From assembly GCA_024226935.1 (NCBI GenBank), contig JAAELK010000573.1, positions 1-38,786 of the forward strand: a stretch of DNA of 38,786 nt. Direction: 5' to 3'. Source of the stretch: Desulfobacteraceae bacterium. GTDB taxonomy: Bacteria > Desulfobacterota > Desulfobacteria > Desulfobacterales > Desulfobacteraceae. Below the pieces are notes generated by a model. The model ran no database searches, was not told the DNA's origin, and was given only the letters and a program-made list of their open reading frames with translations. A program made the position numbers and the translations under genes. Each line of letters begins with the position of its first letter. The stretch's first letter is position 1. Of the stretch, positions 31,997-38,786 are shown one piece after another.

Positions 31997-33145
31997 TTAT
32001 TGATATAGAACTGCCGGTAATTTCGGATAGCCTTTTTCGGGTTTACCAAATAAGTATCCCTGCATATCAAAGCATCCCATTCTTTCTAATAAAGTGGCCT
32101 GGCGGATGCATTCTACCCCTTCTGCAATGCACTCAAGCCCCATGGCCCGGGCAAGGCTTATGGTAGCTTGAATAATAAACGCCACTTTCTGGGTTTCAAT
32201 ATTTTGGACAAACACCTTATCAATTTTGATTTTATCTACAGTTAATATCCGTAAAACTTCAAGGGAATTATATTCCATTCCAAAATCATCAAGGGAAACA
32301 AGAATTCCTTTGTTCCGGACAGACTGGATAATAACATTCACCTTGTCTACATTTGTTTTGGTTATCCCTTTGTTTTCGGTGATTTCCAATTCAAGGAAAG
32401 ACGGGTTTATTCCTGTCTCTTCAAGAACCTGATCTAGGTCATTTAAAAAAACAGGATTTAAAAGATAGGTTGTGGAAATATTAACAGAAATCCGAAGCTC
32501 TTTTCTTTTCAGCTGCCAGGCCAAGCTTTGCCGACACGCTTCATAAAGCGTCCATTTACAAATTAGATCCATCATTCCTTCAGTTTCAGCTATGGGTAAA
32601 AATTCTGACGGCATGATGATTCTCTGATCTTTTTTGGACTGCCACCGGATTAACGCTTCAACTCCAGTATAATTGCCAACCTTGGTATTAATCTGAGGTT
32701 GGTACACCAGAAAAAATTCGTTATCGTCCAGGGCTTTGTGAATAGATTTCCGCAAGCTTTGATTTCCACGAAGGCGTGTTGCTTGATACGCTTTCGTGGC
32801 TAATATTTGCAAGGATTTACCATCTTCAGGATAAAAAACAACTCCGGTTTTACATTTTAAGATTTGTTCAACCTGTTTTATCGCAGTAGTTAATTTAATA
32901 GAATTGATTTCATAAGAGGAGAGAATTATTAACTGATTTTCATCAAGCCATATCGTGATATCAGGCATACCAAAGATATTATTAATTTTATTTATAAGTT
33001 CATCTTTTTTAACACCACAGGTCTCTGGCGCGATATCAAAAAAGATTAAAGCAAATTTCTTTTGGTCAACTGCAATTTCTTTCAAAATTGAAGTTGGCCG
33101 CCAGTCAAAAATCTTAGATAATTTTTGTGAGTTAGGTTTGATCAT
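31997..33145 (-). CDS. EAL-domain c-di-GMP phosphodiesterase
   Basis: 382 residues from the ATG at 33145. The GTG at 33151 abuts the AAAGGAAG ribosome-binding site and is less likely. The N-terminal 130 residues look like a degenerate GGDEF domain without the GGDEF signature. The EAL domain has GVEALIRW (about 161-168), RISVNIS, LELEITEN, LDDFGMEYNSL, IKIDKVFV, AEGVE and MQGYLFGKP. All metal-binding and catalytic residues that I can check are present, so hydrolysis of c-di-GMP to pGpG is likely. There is no membrane or sensor domain. A plasmid that lowers c-di-GMP could change host motility or surface growth, perhaps around conjugation. It is flanked by conjugation genes on the same strand. 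Confidence 0.93.
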   Translation of the reverse strand: MIKPNSQKLSKIFDWRPTSILKEIAVDQKKFALIFFDIAPETCGVKKDELINKINNIFGMPDITIWLDENQLIILSSYEINSIKLTTAIKQVEQILKCKTGVVFYPEDGKSLQILATKAYQATRLRGNQSLRKSIHKALDDNEFFLVYQPQINTKVGNYTGVEALIRWQSKKDQRIIMPSEFLPIAETEGMMDLICKWTLYEACRQSLAWQLKRKELRISVNISTTYLLNPVFLNDLDQVLEETGINPSFLELEITENKGITKTNVDKVNVIIQSVRNKGILVSLDDFGMEYNSLEVLRILTVDKIKIDKVFVQNIETQKVAFIIQATISLARAMGLECIAEGVECIRQATLLERMGCFDMQGYLFGKPEKGYPKLPAVLYQ

Positions 33146-33166
33146 AAACACTTCCTTTAGAATTTT

Positions 33167-33292
33167 TTAATTACAGATTCTGTTTGGTTCTTCTGTTATC
33201 TTTCCAGGGGAAAATAAAGTGCCGCAGTTGAACAATAGCCCTAAAACAGTTGCTAATCCGAATATCAAGAAGATTGTCATAATTGTTTTCAT
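33167..33292 (-). CDS. 41-aa small membrane protein coupled to dotL
   Basis: The ATG at 33292 overlaps the dotL stop codon (ATGA). The product begins MKTIMTIFLIFGLATVLGLL, one transmembrane helix or signal-like segment, followed by FNCGTLFSPGKITEEPNRICN with two cysteines. The cysteine after LLFN is a poor lipobox. The stop-start overlap and hydrophobic pattern support a real gene, perhaps a small accessory of the coupling complex or entry-exclusion type protein. Function unknown. Confidence 0.55.
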   Translation of the reverse strand: MKTIMTIFLIFGLATVLGLLFNCGTLFSPGKITEEPNRICN

Positions 33293-35811
33293 TTCAACGA
33301 AACCTCATTTAAAAATGTATTCATATAATCACTCATTTGTTGTTCTGCATCGATACCGGGCTTTTCAGGTGGAGGTGTGTTAGGGTAGTTTTCCAGGCTT
33401 GCCTCAACTATGTTGGATACGGCCTCTTCACTTCTTTTAATTGCTTGAATCGGAGATGCTCCATAAAGTTTTTCCATTTTTGTCCAGTCTTTTTTAAAAT
33501 TCTGGACAGTCTCTGCCTGATCATTGAATAGGCTGGCAGTACCTTCCATTATGGTTTTAAACCCTTGATATAACTTTTTATCTGGATCAGCGGAAAAAGG
33601 TTTTTCTACTGCCTGCTCGTGCTGTTCTGAGGAGTCTGTTGGATCTTGAGATGTATCCGTTTCTTCTAAACGCTTTTTAAAAATACCAGGAGCAAATTGG
33701 AATGCATCTGGTCTCTGTTTTTGCTTTGGTTCACGCTCAGGAGTAGGGGCCGGTGTTTGAACTGGAGGCGGTTCGGCTTTCTGGTTTTTAGCGACCTCTT
33801 CGCATTGCTCATTGAATGCATCAATTACAACATCTTCACCATGGATCCAATGTTTAAAAGCACATATAGCAATATCATTTTTAGGCAGGCCTCCGGGGTT
33901 ATCAAATACCTGTTTAAGGTTTTTTACAGGTAAAGACATAGCGAGATCCGACAGGTCTTGTTTTTGAGAGTTAATCATCTTGGCAAGAGTGTGAGCACCT
34001 TTTTTAATTTTTCCAAGTTGAAGGCTGATTCTTTGTTTTTGAGGTTTGGCCACAGGCAGCATGTCGTTAATTCTTAACTGTTGGTTTTTTTTCAAAGGCG
34101 GGTTTACAAAAAAGGACCGTGCCCGGACAATTTTCCCTCTGAAAAATAGATGGAATTCACCTTCTATTTGCTCTTGGAAATCTCGGATATCCACCCGGCT
34201 AGCTTGAGTTACCTGGGTTTGACGTTGGTCTTCATAAGAAATTGAGGTCGTCTGATTTTTATCAACAAAAGAACCTGAAGTTTGCATGACCTGGGATTCT
34301 CCAGCAAGTTCTCTGGCAAGCTCCCATGTCTTCTTTGGATCATCCATAGTACCAATACTTTTAACTTTGGCATTGGCTTCAATTTGCTGGGCACAAAATT
34401 CGTCAGCCTTATATAAACCTGCTCTATCTTGTGTCCCAATAATGGCCCCGACACCAAAACCTCTGCCCTGGGTCATAAAAATTTCATAACCTTTTGTTTG
34501 AATTGCTGCATGTTCATCCGTAACGCTTAAAAAAGGAACTCGAAGATCAATTGGTAAAGAGTCCAATACATCTTCAACGGTGCCCATAACCTTGTCACCA
34601 ATGCAGGAAACAAGAGCATTTTTCAAGCCAGATAGATTAATCTGGCCAATATTTTCTGTCTCTTGGTTGGTTTTTTCCACACTTGGAATTAGAGTGCATA
34701 AAATCCGCCGGTTTTTTAAAACATCCTGTAGATCAATTTCACCGTGTTTGGTTTTATAAATATGACCGTATGTGTCACTGAGGCTTGCCAAAAACAGGCT
34801 AAAATATCCACGGGCATATCCAAACTGTTCGTTGAGGTTCTTGCCCTGTTTATCTATGGTTTTTCCTTCTTGCCAGCCAACAGAGGTCAAAAACTGTTTG
34901 ATGGCATTACGGGCAGCTGGAGATATAGATTGGTCTTGAACAACCTCAAGCATTTTGGGAAGGGTTAAAAGTTCTCGCAATTTGATTACATCAAATTCTC
35001 AGTCTCCGCTATCACGTTTTTCTACGGCAGCGTACATGGCAGCTGTTACAAGTACATGGGCATTTTGTCCGAAGATGGCATTGCCACTGTCACTGGATGT
35101 TTTAATGGTGGCCGCAACAAACTGGGTCAAGCTTTCTGCAGATCCATAATTTAATGGATTATTAGTGTTCGTTGTCTTTTTGGGATGATATTCTCTGGGC
35201 GGTTTGCTGCTGACACCGTAGTTTAAAACTCTAAAATCATGGTCACGACCAACGAATCGAGCTAAGGTAAACATTTGAAAGGCGAGTTTTAAGGCGGCCT
35301 TAGCATCAATGTAGGATAAGCCGCCACCTATGGCCAAAGAATTAAATGACATAGAGACCAGGTTCTCGGTTTTGCCAGCGCCTGTGCTTCCGTACATGAG
35401 ATGATGGGTCAACACATCTCTAAAAGCTAACCAAAGTTCTTTTCGCGTATTTCGTTCATTGCCTAAAAAAAATATACCTGCAGCCTTAAAAAAGTTTTTA
35501 CCGTCCGGTTTGCGATCTCCATAATCTTTTTTCTTGTATGTGGAAGGAATTCTTAATGGCAATGTGTCCTTGGTATATGCAAGGTATCTAAAAAGGGTAT
35601 ATAATCCACCGAACAAGAGACAAAAAAGAGTTGATGCTGGCATCAATAGTGGCATGAACATAAGAGCAATCATTATACTCAGAAAAACGATCTGGTTACC
35701 CATTCCAGCGATGATCTGGACAAAAAGCGGCCTGGTATCTCGCAATAAATCCTGCCGGCTTAATATATTGCGGTCCTCAAGTCCTTTAAATTGATGTGAT
35801 TTATTAAGCAT
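33289..35811 (-). pseudogene. dotL: DotL/IcmO (TraD-like) coupling ATPase interrupted by an in-frame TGA
   Basis: Two frames in the same phase, 35811-34999 (270 residues) and 34998-33289, together give about 840 codons, the size of a full DotL. The first part has two membrane helices (about 30-75) and the Walker A MYGSTGAGKTE (about 139-149). The second has LTLPKMLEVVQ and the Walker B-like PFLSVTDEHAA, then QGRGFGVGAIIGTQD and a long proline-rich C-terminal tail. Only the TGA at 35001-34999 separates them. A TTG start at 34980 without a good ribosome-binding site would be needed to make the second part alone. DotL is the DNA pump and substrate receptor of I-type conjugation. Explanations are a nonsense mutation, a sequencing error, or read-through. 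Confidence 0.85.
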
Positions 35812-37039
35812 CCTGCCAATCCTTTGGTATTGCCATCCATCCTGTCATAATCATTTTTTCTTCAAGCCCTTTTACAGCGTTACTTACTTCCGGCTTATTC
35901 AGGCTTTGTTCGACAACATTTTCCGCTTCATAATGTGTCCAGGCACCAGCACCTTCAACCCAGGGTTCTCGGCCTCCCATTTGATTGAGAATATTAAAAA
36001 GTAAATGGTTGACTGGTCGTAACCAGATATACCGGCTGGAAGGTAATACTCCATGTTTGGCCTTTGCATGATCTTCAAGTAATGCAATCATATAGGGATG
36101 AAGATAGGCTGTGTGGTGATTTGTATGATACGCTAAATCTTTATTTGTTTTGTGTTTTTTAATTAGTTCATCTGCCCCTTTGATACTAATATCAAAAGAA
36201 TCGCCTTCAGTATCAGGTTCAACAAAAGTGATAGACATATGATCAAGCAGGGCAAATCCCGCATCTTTATCTCCTGCTCCGATTGCCATGAATGCCGCCA
36301 CAAGTCCTTTGATATAGCCTGGAAGATCATCGATTCCTGTAAATTTGGGGCCAATTTGTTTCATAAAAAGGTCTGTGGCTTTTTCTTTATCCAGTGTTAA
36401 ACTTTTGTTGTTATCTTTCTTTATGATTTTGGATCGCAGATTGGGCAGACCGTGTCTATCAATCAGGTATTTTGTGGCAACTGGGTTCCCTTTTTTATTT
36501 AAAAGCAGTTTATTTTCTGCAACAAATTGGATTGCCATGCGCGGCGTTCTCCATGGCCCTACATCATAAGGTTCTTCAAGAATACTTCGTTTTCTATTGG
36601 CGATGGGTGCCATGCAGGGAAATTCTTCAACATTGTTTTTAATCAAACTGGTCATTGTGAATATTCTACGGTAATAGTCTGAGACTTTATGTTTAGAGGT
36701 AAACCCCCAGGCGATAAATCCCCCAAGAATGGGAATGATAATCCATCTTATATATTTGCCAACATACGCAAACAGATCTATAATCTGGGGTAGGGTGAAG
36801 TCCCAGGGGTCTTTTTCTCCTAATTTAATATACGCATATGCGGTTTCTTCTCCGATTGAACCAGGCAGATGGGCCAAGGCATACAATTGTACCCTGTTAA
36901 ACTCAACTAGAACATAATTAATAGGGCCAGCATTTTTTTTGTAATAGAAACCAATCATAATAATAATTACAATCACGGCTCCGATGGCCACCATTAAATC
37001 AGTCATTAAATCATTATTACCCTGTCCTTGGCTCATCAT
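35804..37039 (-). CDS. dotM: DotM/IcmP (TrbA-like) coupling complex protein
   Basis: 411 residues. Two membrane segments near residues 15-33 and 90-110 are followed by the DotM cytoplasmic domain. Typical parts are PWDFTLPQIIDLFAYVGKYI, MAIQFVAENKLLL, and GAGAWTHYEAENVVEQSLNK. DotM forms the type IV coupling complex with DotL in the Dot/Icm system and corresponds to TrbA of IncI plasmids. The start codon overlaps the stop of the transglycosylase gene (ATGATGA region), and its end overlaps the dotL start by 8 bp, so the three are one operon. Confidence 0.88.
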   Translation of the reverse strand: MMSQGQGNNDLMTDLMVAIGAVIVIIIMIGFYYKKNAGPINYVLVEFNRVQLYALAHLPGSIGEETAYAYIKLGEKDPWDFTLPQIIDLFAYVGKYIRWIIIPILGGFIAWGFTSKHKVSDYYRRIFTMTSLIKNNVEEFPCMAPIANRKRSILEEPYDVGPWRTPRMAIQFVAENKLLLNKKGNPVATKYLIDRHGLPNLRSKIIKKDNNKSLTLDKEKATDLFMKQIGPKFTGIDDLPGYIKGLVAAFMAIGAGDKDAGFALLDHMSITFVEPDTEGDSFDISIKGADELIKKHKTNKDLAYHTNHHTAYLHPYMIALLEDHAKAKHGVLPSSRYIWLRPVNHLLFNILNQMGGREPWVEGAGAWTHYEAENVVEQSLNKPEVSNAVKGLEEKMIMTGWMAIPKDWQDA

Positions 37040-37539
37040 TGTTGAATCCCCACTTGTTTGTTTGCCTGGGTAAGTAACATGTCATAATCCTTGATTGTTA
37101 TGAGGTTGGCCAAAACTTTTTGTTTATAAATCTTTGCTTTTGCTTGTGTTTTAGAATGATACTTTCCTATGGCCTCCCAAATATTACCGGTTTGATTTAG
37201 ATGCGTTTTTAGTATCCAGGCACTGACAAATACATTAAGACATCCTTTATTGCGTAGCTCCTCTTCCGTGATACCTATTTTCTTTAAATCTTCAAGCCAT
37301 ATTGAATTAATTTGCATTGGGCCGTTATCCCGGGATTTATTCGTATTAATTGAATATTTCCCTACGACACCATCCTCGGTGGCAAATATGCCATATAAGG
37401 CAGCAACCGGTAGATGAAAAATTGTTGCAATTGAGTGAATACATTCTCGTGTAATGGGTACTAATTCGTCTGTACGCGCCTCGGAAACAATAAGAAGCAT
37501 TACCAATAGAGCAGTTATTTGATATTTTTTGCATTTCAT
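37036..37539 (-). CDS. Secreted lytic transglycosylase (VirB1/TrbN-like)
   Basis: 167 residues, ATG after GAAGGAGTATAAAAA. A signal peptide covers about residues 1-23 (ITALLVMLLIVSEARTD). The SLT domain has a likely catalytic Glu in YGIFATEDGVVGKYSIN, followed by NGPMQINSIWLEDL and WEAIGKYHSK. Such enzymes open the peptidoglycan so that the secretion channel can assemble. It is the first gene of the operon with dotM and dotL and is divergent from the IcmW-like gene. Confidence 0.88.
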   Translation of the reverse strand: MKCKKYQITALLVMLLIVSEARTDELVPITRECIHSIATIFHLPVAALYGIFATEDGVVGKYSINTNKSRDNGPMQINSIWLEDLKKIGITEEELRNKGCLNVFVSAWILKTHLNQTGNIWEAIGKYHSKTQAKAKIYKQKVLANLITIKDYDMLLTQANKQVGIQQ

Positions 37540-37621
37540 TTTTTATACTCCTTCTCTTTTTGATTGCTATAATATATAATATAACAAAATAACATTTGAC
37601 GAAAGTACACAAGGAAAAATA
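37540..37621. promoter_or_regulatory. Divergent promoter region of the transfer operons
   Basis: The 82-bp gap between the transglycosylase gene (minus) and the IcmW-like gene (plus) contains TATAATATATAATATAAC at 37570-37587, which offers -10 elements in both directions. The sequence resembles the palindromes of the 4239 and ssb promoters. Sharing would let one regulator switch both transfer operons. Confidence 0.5.
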
Positions 37622-38116
37622 ATGAAAGTTTTTTCGATTTTAGATGATGAACAGATTAAAAAATGGATTGATGAGATGGGAATTGATGATCCTATCTTTT
37701 TTCATGATCGTTTGGTTTCTCTGGAGGCTCAGGAAAATTGGACCTTTGAAAAGAATTCAAAGTGCTATCAACAGTTTTCTATGATTGCTGATGCACTCTC
37801 AGATATTTTGGATAGATCTCCGGATAAAAAGGATCCAGTCATTAAGGAAAAGTTAACGGAATTTTTACGGATTATGGCGTACAGAAATATCTCGGCAAGT
37901 TTTCGGTTGTTATCCATTTTGCACAAAATTCAACCGTCTTTAACGGTAAAATTACTGCAACTTTGCCAAACCAGTCAGGTAGAGCACATACAGCCTGAAG
38001 CTATGCTGTTTTTAACCCGTACGCAAATTTTATTAAAAACAGAGTGCCTTAAACGAATTTTTGGCCGACAAAGAAGGGAAGAAATAATAAACCTTTTAGA
38101 AAAGATGGAAGGATAA
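37622..38116 (+). CDS. IcmW-like type IVB adaptor protein
   Basis: 164 residues, ATG after CAAGGAAAAATA. Against Legionella IcmW (about 151 residues, recalled from memory) I see ENWTFEKNSK against ENWTLDGNPE, SFRLLSILHKIQPSLTVKLL against GLRLLQAIDTVHPGSASRVL, and FLTRTQ...CLKRIFGRQRREEIINLLEKME against the C-terminal helices. IcmW, with IcmS, binds the DotL tail and acts as an effector adaptor. Adjacent DotL and DotM fit this role. No IcmS-like gene is in the window. Confidence 0.65.
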   Translation: MKVFSILDDEQIKKWIDEMGIDDPIFFHDRLVSLEAQENWTFEKNSKCYQQFSMIADALSDILDRSPDKKDPVIKEKLTEFLRIMAYRNISASFRLLSILHKIQPSLTVKLLQLCQTSQVEHIQPEAMLFLTRTQILLKTECLKRIFGRQRREEIINLLEKMEG

Positions 38117-38119
38117 CTC

Positions 38120-38593
38120 ATGAAGAGAATAGCAGTACTCATTACGATTTTAATTTTGGCTCTCCCTGGAATATCTCTGGCAACAGAAGAGACCGACGAT
38201 TGTTGTCAGACCATTAACGAGATCATGGATGAGTCTGCCAAAGAATACCGTGAAATGAGCAAAACGGTTATGAAAGAATACATCAAAGAACCGGAGACTG
38301 TAAATATCGAAGATTGTCTGGCCGCGATCAATTCAATTTCTCTTGACTTCTCGTTCAGTTTACCGTCTCTGGATCAGCTGTTGGGCATGGCCTGCGATTT
38401 TGTAAAGGGCGGGATTGACAGCAAATTGGATGAAGTATCAGATCAAATAGAGAATCAATTCTCATTTAAAGCTTACGGTGCTGGAGCTAGTGGAGACGTT
38501 GGTGTGGGTACGGATGGCAACAACAATGTTGACTTTGAAGTTAAGGATAACTCTAAAGAAATTGTTGATTCGATTTGGCGGTCTATTCAGTGA
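38120..38593 (+). CDS. Exported conjugation-associated protein, unknown family
   Basis: 157 residues, starting 3 bp after the IcmW-like gene. A signal peptide is evident (MKRIAVLITILILALPGISLA). The mature part begins TEETDDCCQTINEIMDESAK, is acidic, and has paired cysteines that could form disulfides. The segment SFSLPSLDQLLGMACDFVKG resembles periplasmic transfer proteins in plasmid operons, but I cannot name the family. The C-terminal part is Gly/Asn rich. It likely acts in the periplasm with the transfer apparatus. Confidence 0.7.
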   Translation: MKRIAVLITILILALPGISLATEETDDCCQTINEIMDESAKEYREMSKTVMKEYIKEPETVNIEDCLAAINSISLDFSFSLPSLDQLLGMACDFVKGGIDSKLDEVSDQIENQFSFKAYGAGASGDVGVGTDGNNNVDFEVKDNSKEIVDSIWRSIQ

Positions 38594-38647
38594 TGAAGGA
38601 GCGTTTACGCCTATATGGGCGATTTTGCAGATAGCTTTTACGAGGAT

Positions 38648-38669
38648 AAAACCGATACTGCCCGGTTTT
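38648..38669 (+). terminator. Possible terminator or hairpin after the exported protein
   Basis: AAAACCG (38648-38654) pairs with CGGTTTT (38663-38669), followed by AATTTTATCTTTTTTC. It lies 55 bp after the stop and fits an intrinsic terminator. A frame running through it, 38478-38747, is not supported. Confidence 0.5.
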
Positions 38670-38786
38670 AATTTTATCTTTTTTCTTTCTTTCTCTGAAA
38701 GTATTGTTCCGGTCACTCTTGAAAAGAATAAAAAAAAATTTCGGTAAAGCGTGAAATTTTCCCACACTCCGGGTTTTTTTCTTGTC

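Noticed and set aside
34979-35001. Selenocysteine insertion at the dotL TGA
   Set aside because: The hairpin after the TGA is short and AT-rich, with its loop about 10 bases from the codon, which is too close for a bacterial SECIS. DotL has no known selenocysteine.
38478-38747. 89-aa plus-strand frame after the exported protein
   Set aside because: It starts inside the 38120-38593 gene in another frame, has no ribosome-binding site, and runs through a terminator-like hairpin.

Overview
The window looks like part of a large, AT-rich conjugative plasmid (or integrated conjugative element) from a Gram-negative bacterium. Lipoproteins, a type VI secretion effector and an I-type (Dot/Icm-like) type IV secretion apparatus indicate the Gram-negative envelope. 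The gene mix would fit a sulfate-reducing Desulfobacterota host, but that is an impression and not proven by any single gene. There is no rRNA, tRNA or core metabolic operon.

Left end (1-4.2 kb): a decayed DsbA-like fragment, then a type VI cargo pair on the minus strand: an Hcp-LysM-Tle1-like phospholipase fusion followed by a lipoprotein that is probably its immunity protein. Inverted repeats separate this pair from a plus-strand plasmid block (4.2-14.2 kb). That block holds a very large polyvalent-type protein, two unrecognised proteins, a protein with two papain-like domains and a GNAT domain, a hipBA toxin-antitoxin module with operator repeats, a single-strand binding protein, and an RdgC-like protein encoded as two genes.

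Centre (14.4-21.7 kb): the most interesting part. A type I-F CRISPR system is encoded on the minus strand in the order parA - parB-like - unknown 187-aa gene - cas8f - cas5f - cas7f - leader/CRISPR array - cas6f - leader/CRISPR array. All four Cascade subunits look intact and cas8f and cas5f are separate genes. No cas1, cas2-3 or Tn7 gene is present in the window. The two leaders share a 55-bp identical block that contains an IHF consensus site. cas6f lies inside the transcript of array 2, just after a degenerate repeat that can still fold. The system is therefore an effector-only I-F locus built into a plasmid partition region. It may bind targets without cutting, or borrow Cas1 and Cas2-3 from the host.

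Right part (21.7-38.8 kb): a region of 8-bp iterons and inverted repeats upstream of parA; a frameshifted GHKL ATPase overlapping a cytosine-C5 methyltransferase; a second ParA whose partner carries a coding 8-bp minisatellite; a structured hairpin region; topoisomerase III; an ArdC-like protein that has lost its zinc motif; an EAL phosphodiesterase; and the conjugation genes dotL (interrupted by an in-frame TGA), dotM, a lytic transglycosylase, and, divergently, an IcmW-like protein and an exported protein. Several operons start with AT-rich palindromes overlapping the -10 region, which could mark a shared plasmid regulator.
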